Assembly: GCF_003390335.1 (NCBI RefSeq)
Contig: NZ_QUOU01000001.1
Location: 62,001-126,000 of the forward strand
Direction: 5' to 3'
DNA: 64,000 nucleotides
Source: Thalassotalea euphylliae
Lineage (GTDB): Bacteria > Pseudomonadota > Gammaproteobacteria > Enterobacterales > Alteromonadaceae
Of the stretch, positions 26,157 through 33,658 are shown in pieces. The first letter of the stretch is position 1, and each line of letters begins with the position of its first letter. The notes below the pieces were generated by a model, which ran no database searches, had not been told where the DNA came from, and saw nothing but the letters and a program-made list of their open reading frames with translations. The translations under genes and the position numbers were made by a program.

Positions 26157-28055
26157 CTATTCTTCCAGCGTGCTTAAATCACCTTCATCTTGGCCAAGCG
26201 CTCGTGCTTTGAGTACGCGTCGCATAATTTTCCCAGAACGTGTTTTCGGCAAACTGTCAACGAACTCAACGGCTTCTGGCGTGGCGATTTTGCCCATTTC
26301 GTTTGCGACATGCGCTTTGAGGGCAAGTGCTAATTCTTTGGATGGTGTATTCCCTTGTTTGAGAATGACATAAGTGTGAATGGCATTACCTTTGAGTTCG
26401 TGCGGTAAGCCAACAGCGGCCGCTTCACTGACTTCTGGATGGCTGACCAAGGCGCTTTCTATCTCGGCGGTACCTAATCGATAACCACTGACTTTCAATA
26501 CTTCATCCATGCGACCAATCACCCAGATATAACCATCTTCATCTTTTTTCGCACTGTCACCAGCGAGATAGCGCCAATTGCCGTCATCTGTTTGCTTCCA
26601 GTACAATTCTTGATAGCGTGCTGGATCTTTGAATATCGTGCGCGCCATACCGGGCCAAGGGTTGTTGATGATCAACTTGCCTTCGTCATTGGTCTCCACT
26701 TCATTACCATCATCATCAACAATGGTCATTTCGTTGCCAAAGAAAGGCTTAGTAGCTGAGCCGGGTTTGAGTGGCGTGATCGGTAGTGGGCAAATCATAA
26801 AGCCGCCCGTTTCGGTTTGCCACCAAGTGTCGATGATTGGGCATTTGTCTTGGCCAATCACATGGTGATACCAGCGCCATGCTTCCGGGTTAATGGGTTC
26901 GCCAACACTGCCCAGCAAACGCAAACTGGATAAGTCGTGCTTTTGTGGCCAGCGATCGCCAAAGCGCATCAATCCGCGAATCGCCGTTGGCGAGGTATAC
27001 AAAATATTGATGCCGTAATTTTCGATGATTTGCCACCAGCGATTGGGGTAAGGATAGTTTGGCGCGCCCTCGTAGAGCATAATGGTGGCGCCGTTAATCA
27101 AAGGGCCGTAAACGATATAACTATGACCGGTAATCCAGCCTGGGTCGGCGGCACACCACCAGCGGTCTTGTGGCTTTATATCAAATGCCATACGGTGTGT
27201 CGTTGAGGTGTATACCGCGTAGCCGCCATGCGTATGCAACATGCCTTTGGGCTTACCTGTGGTGCCTGAGGTGTACAAGATAAACAGCGGATCTTCTGCG
27301 GATGTTTGCTCGGTGTCGCATTTGCTGCTGGCGATTGGTAGGGCTTTTAAGTCGTGTAGCCAAAAATCACGGGTTGGCTCCATCTCAACGTCAAGCTCGT
27401 TATTTTTGACACAAATACACACCTCAATACTGGGTGAACGCATCATGGCATCGTTGGCAATGGATTTTAAATCAATGGCCTTGCCACGACGCCAGCCGCC
27501 ATCGGCGGTGAGCAATACCCGAGATTGTGCATCGTCTATTCGCGATGCCAGTGCTTCGGTGCTAAAGCCGCCGTAAACCACCGAGTGAACCGCACCAATT
27601 TTGGCGCAAGCTAACATGGCAAACACTAGCTCAGGGATTTGCGGCATGTAAATGGTGACGATGTCGCCTTTGCTTACGCCCATGCTTTTGAGCACATTGG
27701 CAAACTGGCACACTTCGCGGTTTAGGCCATTGTAGGAAAAGTTGCGCACTTGGCCGTTTTCACCTTCCCAAATAATTGCCATTTTGTTGCGATTGGCATT
27801 GTTCAAGTGTCGATCAATCGCGTTGTCAACAATATTGATGGCACCGCCGTCAAACCATTTGTAGAAAGGCGCATTAGATTCATCTAACACTGTGTCCCAT
27901 TTTTTATACCAGCTTAGGGTTTCAGCTTGCTCTGCCCAGAACCCTTCGCGATCTTGGATAGAGCGCGCATAAGTTTCGTCATAGTCTTGGACATTAGCTT
28001 GGGCGATAACCTCGGCGCTTGGGTGAAAAATGTCGTTTGGCTTTGTTGTACTCAT
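26157..28055 (-). CDS. acs: Acetyl-CoA synthetase
   Basis: AMP-forming acetate:CoA ligase of 632 residues, converting acetate to acetyl-CoA. The adenylation motifs are intact: YTSGTTGKPKGMLHTHGG (P-loop), WWQTETGGFM and YRLGTAEIESALVSHPEV. The catalytic lysine in PKTRSGKIMRR is K609, the position regulated by reversible acetylation in Salmonella and E. coli Acs. The gene lies in a cluster with CrbS/CrbR, which control acs in Vibrio (established), and a shared upstream motif lies 117 bp before the start (28172-28184). Confidence 0.97.
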   Translation of the reverse strand: MSTTKPNDIFHPSAEVIAQANVQDYDETYARSIQDREGFWAEQAETLSWYKKWDTVLDESNAPFYKWFDGGAINIVDNAIDRHLNNANRNKMAIIWEGENGQVRNFSYNGLNREVCQFANVLKSMGVSKGDIVTIYMPQIPELVFAMLACAKIGAVHSVVYGGFSTEALASRIDDAQSRVLLTADGGWRRGKAIDLKSIANDAMMRSPSIEVCICVKNNELDVEMEPTRDFWLHDLKALPIASSKCDTEQTSAEDPLFILYTSGTTGKPKGMLHTHGGYAVYTSTTHRMAFDIKPQDRWWCAADPGWITGHSYIVYGPLINGATIMLYEGAPNYPYPNRWWQIIENYGINILYTSPTAIRGLMRFGDRWPQKHDLSSLRLLGSVGEPINPEAWRWYHHVIGQDKCPIIDTWWQTETGGFMICPLPITPLKPGSATKPFFGNEMTIVDDDGNEVETNDEGKLIINNPWPGMARTIFKDPARYQELYWKQTDDGNWRYLAGDSAKKDEDGYIWVIGRMDEVLKVSGYRLGTAEIESALVSHPEVSEAAAVGLPHELKGNAIHTYVILKQGNTPSKELALALKAHVANEMGKIATPEAVEFVDSLPKTRSGKIMRRVLKARALGQDEGDLSTLEE

Positions 28056-28138
28056 AATAATTCTCTACTTGCTAATATCTGCTGGTTCAGTTTTTTGCTG
28101 ATTAGCTTTAAGGTAGAGAGAGTTTGCGCATTTATGAA

Positions 28139-28154
28139 TTAGACCTAAGTCTAA
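28139..28154. promoter_or_regulatory. 16-bp palindrome upstream of acs
   Basis: TTAGAC-CTAA-GTCTAA is a perfect 6-bp inverted repeat 84 bp upstream of the acs start. It resembles the adjacent 28172-28184 motif (both contain TTAGAC), so the two may be tandem binding sites for one dimeric LuxR-type regulator. No experimental basis. Confidence 0.45.
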
Positions 28155-28171
28155 GATTGTCCCATACAGGG

Positions 28172-28184
28172 TTAGACTTTAGTC
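28172..28184 (-). promoter_or_regulatory. Candidate CrbR operator upstream of acs
   Basis: On the acs strand this reads GACTAAAGTCTAA. It differs by one base from GACTAAAGTTTAA at 30927-30939, upstream of the DUF4212-symporter operon, and lies at almost the same distance from the start codon (117 versus 115 bp). GACTTTAGTC inside it is palindromic, fitting a dimeric NarL/LuxR-type response regulator. Assignment to CrbR is inference from shared context. Confidence 0.5.
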
Positions 28185-28254
28185 GTAGCGAGCAACAAAT
28201 TGCGGTGAGTTTGTCGCGACTTTACATGATGAAATAACACTTTTTATGAAGAAC

Positions 28255-28980
28255 TTAACGCAAGAATTTTGCTAGCGAAGTGGTGTCCTGATGGTGGTGC
28301 GCCAGTTCTGCTAATAGTAGCTCTGCGGTGGCGACCGCATCGTTTAACGCATTATGAGCATAGTGACTTGGCAACTGGTAGCTGGCGCGTAAATTGGTGA
28401 GTCGAAGCGCAGAGGGGTCATAAGCCGCTTGTCGCTGATCAAGTCGTTTTTTGGCCAGTGCTAAGGTGTCAATAATCGGATAAATGGGCGCAAAGCCATA
28501 CAGCTGCTTGCAGGCTTTTGCCAGAAAGCTTTGTTCTATTTTTGCAAAATGTGCCACCACGACTCGGCCAGACATCGCATGTAAGAGTTGTTCAATAACG
28601 ACTGCCAAAGGGTAACCTTGTTGTGATTCTTGTGCGGTAATTTGGTGGATCGTCGCACTCTCCGTGAAGTGCTGATGCTGCTTCGTCTTATTACCTTTGA
28701 CACTTTGGTATTCTTGCTTAACCAGAAAATGTTGGCTTGAGCCAAGTGATATCGACAAATTGTTGATCTCAACAAATCCGACACTTAATAACTCGCCCGT
28801 ACGCGCCGATATGGCGGTGGTTTCAAAATCTAATGCCAATAACGGAGTTTCACCGATGGCAAAATGTGGCGCTGGGATCGGCGTTTTCAACAAAGTTTTT
28901 AACGGGCCTTCGGGGACTTTCGCCGCGAGCCGCTTGCGCTGCGCGGCTAAGCTAAAAGGGTTCCAGTGAGTTAGGCTCAC
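28255..28980 (-). CDS. 3'-5' exonuclease, DnaQ-like (DEDDh)
   Basis: A 241-residue DEDDh exonuclease domain protein. Motifs: LLALDFETTAISARTGELLSVG (ExoI), VVAHFAKIEQSFL (ExoII) and HNALNDAVATAELL (ExoIII with His-x4-Asp). It is not the replicative epsilon subunit. The start is a GTG at 28980 that overlaps the stop of the upstream DUF294 gene by one base, so the two are translationally coupled. This pair beside acs/actP-type genes is recurrent in marine gammaproteobacteria; its role in acetate metabolism is unexplained. Confidence 0.9.
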   Translation of the reverse strand: MSLTHWNPFSLAAQRKRLAAKVPEGPLKTLLKTPIPAPHFAIGETPLLALDFETTAISARTGELLSVGFVEINNLSISLGSSQHFLVKQEYQSVKGNKTKQHQHFTESATIHQITAQESQQGYPLAVVIEQLLHAMSGRVVVAHFAKIEQSFLAKACKQLYGFAPIYPIIDTLALAKKRLDQRQAAYDPSALRLTNLRASYQLPSHYAHNALNDAVATAELLLAELAHHHQDTTSLAKFLR

Positions 28981-30842
28981 TAGTAAACCGCCTGACGATT
29001 GTCTTGTAAGGTTTTAATCACTTTAAACGCGTCCTTCAAGTGCTCTCGTTCAAGCTTGGATAGCTCGGTGGGGGATAAGTAGTTATCCGCTTTTTGACCA
29101 GCATTTAACCGATTTGCTTGGTGGTTGAGCCGTAAGGTGGTTAAAAATTCAAAAGCATCTATTAAGTTATCCGCAGAGGCTTGCGTAATGGCTGGCGTAC
29201 CCGCCGCTTGGCGCAGCCGTTCAATGGTGTTCACCGCCGTAATCCCTTGTTGCAGCGCGTAAATTCGCGCGAGATCAACAATAGGCGCGATACCATTGTG
29301 CTTGAGATCGAGCGTCTTCTTGTTATCACCGTTAGACACTAAGACAAAGTCGCGAAAAAAGCCTAACGGCGGCTTAAATTGCAGCGCATTTCTTGATAAA
29401 TGCGCGATGAATAAACTGGCACCTTGAGTCGAGCTGATGTTTTGTTGCTGGATACCCGCAAGTAATTGCGTGTCACCATAGATGGTTGCTAAGTCAAAGA
29501 ACACGCTGCATTGCAACAAGGCGTTGGGATCGGGTGTGGTGATCCATTGGTTGAAATACTGTTGCCATTTGGCTTGGGTTGTTCGCCATTTCGGGTTAGT
29601 TGCCATGATCTCACCGGGGCAATATACAAAACCGCATTTGGCTAAGCCATCGCATACGAAGGTGGCGAGCTTTTCAAACCACGGCGCATGCTCTGCTCGC
29701 ATGCTGTTGTCAATGATCAGTCCATTGTCCTGATCCGATTGAGCCAGTTGTTCTTGTCTTGCTTGCGAGCCAGCGGCAACCCACGCAAAAGGCACGGGGG
29801 CTGCACCGTATAGCTGCTCGGCAATTTCGATTAAGCGTATGGTAACCGCCATGGTGATGGCGCTAATGCTTTTCCCCACTTGCTCTGCGGGAATGCCGAG
29901 TTTTGCCATTCTAATTTGAAGTTTGGGTATTAGTTGGCTGAGCGCTACCAACTCGTCGACTGAGCTTGATTTGTGAATTTGACTGGTCAGGCTAATCGCA
30001 TTTTGTTCGGCGAAGTACATTAAATCGGTAATGGTTAACATGCCGCACAACTGGCCTTGATCGGTAATGGGCAAGTGATGGATATGTTGACTGGTCATAG
30101 TGATCAGCGCATTAAATGCCGTACTTCTGACATCCATGGTGGTGATATTTTCGGTCATAATGGCGCTAATGGGTTCGCTGGGTGCGATACCTTGGGCAAT
30201 ACAGCGGCGGCGAAAATCTTTGTCGGTGACAATGCCACATACTGCCTGTAAGTCATTGACCACCACTAAACAAGAAAATCCCAGTGCAGTCATTTTTTCT
30301 GCGGCTTCGCGAATCGTGCAACTTACTGCAATAGTTGCCGCTGGTGATTGATACAGCTGGTCGATGCCTGTGTTGGCTAGTGTCGCGTCGACAGTCGCTT
30401 GCTTGTGTAAGGTGGAAACCTGATGTTTGAGGCGCTCTTCTGCTGAGCGTTCAAAAAATTCACCAATATCAGGCGTATCAATCACACAGTTGAGCAAGGC
30501 TTGTTTTTCAATGCAATACAGTAAGCAATCTTCGTCAGCGGTTACTGCGATGTCGGCATATTTTTCTGGGTAGCCAAATACTGTGCAGATATCCCCTTCA
30601 CCATACTTGCCAATTAGCTCCGTCGATTGCAGCGATGTTTTAACGTAGCTCAACGCCCCTTTGCGGACGATGTAAAAGCACGGAGCTTGCGCGTTGTTGG
30701 CATTCAGCGGCAGAGATTGCCCCTGAGTGATGTACTTAATTGAGAAATGACTGACGAGCTTAGCCACCAATTCAATTGGCGCTTGCTCAAACGGCGCGAT
30801 GCCGCTCATAAAGGCGTAAATCTCGCTGAGTTCATTATCCAT
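28980..30842 (-). CDS. cNMP-binding / CBS / DUF294 nucleotidyltransferase-like protein
   Basis: A 620-residue multidomain signalling protein. An N-terminal cyclic-nucleotide-binding-like domain (about 15-130) is followed by two CBS domains (about 160-285, ending TDLMYFAEQ). Then comes a DUF294 putative nucleotidyltransferase domain with WVAAGSQARQEQLAQSDQDNGLI, where GS-x-AR and the D-x-D-like pair suggest catalysis, and a C-terminal substrate-binding helical domain. The family is related to GlnD-type uridylyltransferases. It is probably a sensor of nucleotide or energy status, divergent from the symporter operon and coupled to the exonuclease. Confidence 0.9.
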   Translation of the reverse strand: MDNELSEIYAFMSGIAPFEQAPIELVAKLVSHFSIKYITQGQSLPLNANNAQAPCFYIVRKGALSYVKTSLQSTELIGKYGEGDICTVFGYPEKYADIAVTADEDCLLYCIEKQALLNCVIDTPDIGEFFERSAEERLKHQVSTLHKQATVDATLANTGIDQLYQSPAATIAVSCTIREAAEKMTALGFSCLVVVNDLQAVCGIVTDKDFRRRCIAQGIAPSEPISAIMTENITTMDVRSTAFNALITMTSQHIHHLPITDQGQLCGMLTITDLMYFAEQNAISLTSQIHKSSSVDELVALSQLIPKLQIRMAKLGIPAEQVGKSISAITMAVTIRLIEIAEQLYGAAPVPFAWVAAGSQARQEQLAQSDQDNGLIIDNSMRAEHAPWFEKLATFVCDGLAKCGFVYCPGEIMATNPKWRTTQAKWQQYFNQWITTPDPNALLQCSVFFDLATIYGDTQLLAGIQQQNISSTQGASLFIAHLSRNALQFKPPLGFFRDFVLVSNGDNKKTLDLKHNGIAPIVDLARIYALQQGITAVNTIERLRQAAGTPAITQASADNLIDAFEFLTTLRLNHQANRLNAGQKADNYLSPTELSKLEREHLKDAFKVIKTLQDNRQAVY

Positions 30843-30926
30843 GCATTGCCTTTGCTGTGTTGCCGTGTCTCCTTGTTCTTTTTAGGTGAGCGCGGCGCAC
30901 AGGTCAACGGTTTTCAAGACAACCTA

Positions 30927-30939
30927 GACTAAAGTTTAA
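30927..30939 (+). promoter_or_regulatory. Candidate CrbR operator upstream of the symporter operon
   Basis: GACTAAAGTTTAA, 115 bp before the GTG of the DUF4212 gene. Twelve of thirteen bases match the motif upstream of acs (28172-28184). Possible regulator: CrbR. See the corresponding finding. Confidence 0.5.
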
Positions 30940-31053
30940 TACCTCAACAAAAACTTCCTTGCTAGGGTTTATGCAAGGTAGGTACAGCACATACTGGAAA
31001 AACCTACTCGAAATTTACTCTAAAAATACAACAGGCGACACGAGGAGAGCATT

Positions 31054-31299
31054 GTGGAAACAAGTTATTGGCAGGAAAACCTGCGACTTATTTTAATCTG
31101 TCTCGCAATCTGGTTTATCGTATCGTTCGGCTTTGGTTTACTGCTTGTTGAACCGCTAAACACTATCCGCTTGGGTGGTTACAAACTGGGTTTTTGGTTT
31201 GCGCAGCAAGGTTCAATTTACACCTTCGTCGGATTGATATTCTGGTATGCCCACAAAATGAATCAACTAGATAAAAAATACAATGTGGAGGACCAGTAA
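31054..31299 (+). CDS. DUF4212 small symporter subunit
   Basis: An 81-residue protein with two transmembrane helices (about 11-32 and 47-68) and the DUF4212 signature YWQENLRLI ... FGFGLLLVEPLN ... GFWFAQQGSIYTFVGLIFWYA. These proteins precede a sodium:solute symporter and are thought to be its small partner subunit. The start is GTG at 31054 with GGAGA six bases upstream. Its stop overlaps the symporter ATG by one base (TAATG). Confidence 0.92.
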   Translation: METSYWQENLRLILICLAIWFIVSFGFGLLLVEPLNTIRLGGYKLGFWFAQQGSIYTFVGLIFWYAHKMNQLDKKYNVEDQ

Positions 31300-33035
31300 T
31301 GGATGAATTAAAGCTTTATACATGGATCGCCGTGGGCGGTACCTTTGGACTGTATTTTTTCCTTGCTTGGTGGGCGAGGGCAGGCTCGACGAGTGAATTC
31401 TACGCGGCAGGTGGCGGTATTAGCCCACTGCAAAATGGCATGGCGATTGGTGCCGATTGGATGAGTGCCGCCTCCTTTATTTCCATGGCCGGACTCATTG
31501 CCTTTCTCGGCTATGGTGGCTCAGTATTTTTAATGGGGTGGACTGGCGGCTATGTGTTGCTGGCAATGTGTTTAGCACCTTACATGCGCAAGCACGGCAA
31601 GTTCACGGTGCCTGAATTTATTGGTGATCGCTTTTACTCGCGAACGGCGCGCATTGTTGCCGTGGTGTGTTTAATTATCGCGTCAGTGACTTACATCATT
31701 GGGCAAATGAAAGGGGTGGGTGTTGCTTTTTCTCGCTTTCTTGAAGTGGAATACGACATGGGCCTCTACATTGGCATGGGGGTGGTATTTGTCTATGCGA
31801 CGCTCGGCGGCATGAAAGGGATTACCTACACCCAAATTGCACAATATGTCGTGCTGATCACCGCTTACACTATTCCAGCAATCTTCATTTCGCTACAACT
31901 CACGGGTAACCCTATTCCACAGCTTGGACTTGGCTCGACATTAGCCGATGGCAGCGGCGTGTATCTCTTGGATAAACTCGATATGGTGGTCACCGATCTT
32001 GGCTTTAAAGAATACACCACCTCGACCTTAGGCTCGGTTGAAATGTTCGCCTACACCATGTCATTGATGATAGGTACGGCTGGCTTGCCGCATGTGATTA
32101 TGCGCTTCTTTACTGTGCCTTCTGTTAAAGCGGCACGTCAATCGGCGGGCTATGCCTTAGTGTTCATTGCGCTACTTTACACAGTTGCACCAGCGGTTGG
32201 CGCGATGGCGCGTTTCAATTTAATGAATACCATTGAACCTGCTGCCGGTGAAAACCTCGTTTACGATGAGCGACCACAGTGGTTTAAAGATTGGGAGCGC
32301 ACCGGGTTACTGCAATTTGAAGACAAAAATGGTGATGGCAAAATTCAGTACACGTCTGATGCTCAAACCAATGAAATGGTAAAAGTTGACCGTGACATTA
32401 TGGTACTTGCTAACCCGTCTATTGCGAACTTGCCGAACTGGGTGATTGCCTTAGTGGCGGCGGGCGGTTTAGCGGCGGCACTATCAACGGCAGCCGGCCT
32501 ATTGCTCGCGATATCCTCAGCGGTTTCCCACGACTTGATGAAAGGGGTGTTGATGCCCGATATGAGTGAGAAATCTGAACTGAGAGCAAGTCGTGTGGTG
32601 ATGACGCTATCTATACTCTTTGCTGGCTATCTTGGCCTCAATCCACCGGGCTTTGCTGCGGGTACTGTGGCTCTCGCGTTCGGTTTAGCGGCATCGAGTA
32701 TTTTCCCCGCGCTGATGATGGGTATTTTCTCGAAGAAAATGAGCAGTAAAGCGGCGGTTGCTGGCATGTGTGCAGGTTTAGGCGTCACTATGCTGTACGT
32801 GTTCCAGCACAAAGGTATCATGTTTATTCCGGGTACTTCGTTTATGGGCGGCATGGAGCAAAACTGGTTCTTTGGTATTTCGCCCAATGCCTTTGGCTCG
32901 GTTGGCGCTTTGGTTAACTTTGCTGTTGCCTTTATTGTGCTCAAAGCAACAGGGCCAGCACCAAGCGAAATTCAAGACTTGGTTGAAAACTTCCGTACGC
33001 CACATGGTGAAATTGCGGGGGCGCATGATCACTAG
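31299..33035 (+). CDS. Sodium:solute symporter, VC_2705-type (ActP-like)
   Basis: A 578-residue member of the SSS transporter family with about 13 membrane segments, closest in organisation to acetate/solute symporters paired with DUF4212. Sodium-site context MAIGADWMSAASFISMAGLI and LAAALSTAAGLLLAISSAVSHDLMKG are intact. An inserted loop carries an EF-hand-like sequence DKNGDGKIQYTS (342-353). Co-located with acs and CrbS/CrbR, so acetate or a related short-chain acid is the likely substrate (inferred). Confidence 0.92.
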   Translation: MDELKLYTWIAVGGTFGLYFFLAWWARAGSTSEFYAAGGGISPLQNGMAIGADWMSAASFISMAGLIAFLGYGGSVFLMGWTGGYVLLAMCLAPYMRKHGKFTVPEFIGDRFYSRTARIVAVVCLIIASVTYIIGQMKGVGVAFSRFLEVEYDMGLYIGMGVVFVYATLGGMKGITYTQIAQYVVLITAYTIPAIFISLQLTGNPIPQLGLGSTLADGSGVYLLDKLDMVVTDLGFKEYTTSTLGSVEMFAYTMSLMIGTAGLPHVIMRFFTVPSVKAARQSAGYALVFIALLYTVAPAVGAMARFNLMNTIEPAAGENLVYDERPQWFKDWERTGLLQFEDKNGDGKIQYTSDAQTNEMVKVDRDIMVLANPSIANLPNWVIALVAAGGLAAALSTAAGLLLAISSAVSHDLMKGVLMPDMSEKSELRASRVVMTLSILFAGYLGLNPPGFAAGTVALAFGLAASSIFPALMMGIFSKKMSSKAAVAGMCAGLGVTMLYVFQHKGIMFIPGTSFMGGMEQNWFFGISPNAFGSVGALVNFAVAFIVLKATGPAPSEIQDLVENFRTPHGEIAGAHDH

Positions 33036-33165
33036 TGGCACATCCATTAGACCTTGAATTCAAGTAGGTCTTATTTGGCAATCTCGGCAGCAGGCTTTAG
33101 GGTTAAGTTGCCTAGATTGCCTTTTTTCTTGGAACTGGCGGCTTTGAAACACGGCAAGGAGTTAC

Positions 33166-33606
33166 ATGAATAAGCATACTAAGTTGGCGATTTTTATTGC
33201 CCCGTTTTTATTACTCGGTGGTTATATTGCCTCAGATTACTATCTGGAATATCGCGCTAATCAAGACAAAGTTATCCAATTAGTGCCTGATGGTCACTGT
33301 GACGTTATCAACGAAAAGTGTGTATTTTCTGCGGGCGACTTATTGGTCAATGTATTTGATAAAAACGGTATTACCGGGGTCAATTCTACTTACCCGATAG
33401 ACAGTGCTGTGCTGTTCATAGTCGATAGCAAAGATCAGTATCAAACCTATCATTTAGCAATGGCAAATTCGCCATACTATTGGCAGCAGCCAACTGATTT
33501 GCGCGAGCGCATCCCAGAAAAAGGCGAAAAGCAGCGGTTGCGGATGATAGTTACCATAAAAGGTGGTAAATATATCAGTGAATTTTATAGTCAAACGGTG
33601 CAATAA
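33166..33606 (+). CDS. Hypothetical membrane-anchored protein between symporter and CrbS
   Basis: A 146-residue protein with an N-terminal membrane anchor (about 7-27) and an extracytoplasmic domain. The sequence DGHCDVINEKCVFSAGD contains two cysteines nine residues apart that could form a disulfide. AAGGAG precedes the ATG. I do not recognise the family beyond recalling that a protein of this type often lies between the ActP-like symporter and CrbS-type sensor genes in marine gammaproteobacteria. A periplasmic accessory role to the symporter or sensor is inferred only. Confidence 0.75.
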   Translation: MNKHTKLAIFIAPFLLLGGYIASDYYLEYRANQDKVIQLVPDGHCDVINEKCVFSAGDLLVNVFDKNGITGVNSTYPIDSAVLFIVDSKDQYQTYHLAMANSPYYWQQPTDLRERIPEKGEKQRLRMIVTIKGGKYISEFYSQTVQ

Positions 33607-33658
33607 GCGGATTACTGCGGTTGACCGTGCAATGAACTAACAAGGATGCTGTAGCCTT

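Noticed and set aside
33047..33075. AGACCT/AGGTCT inverted repeat after the symporter gene as a terminator
   Set aside because: The stem is only six base pairs with an 11-base loop and an interrupted T-run, too weak to call.
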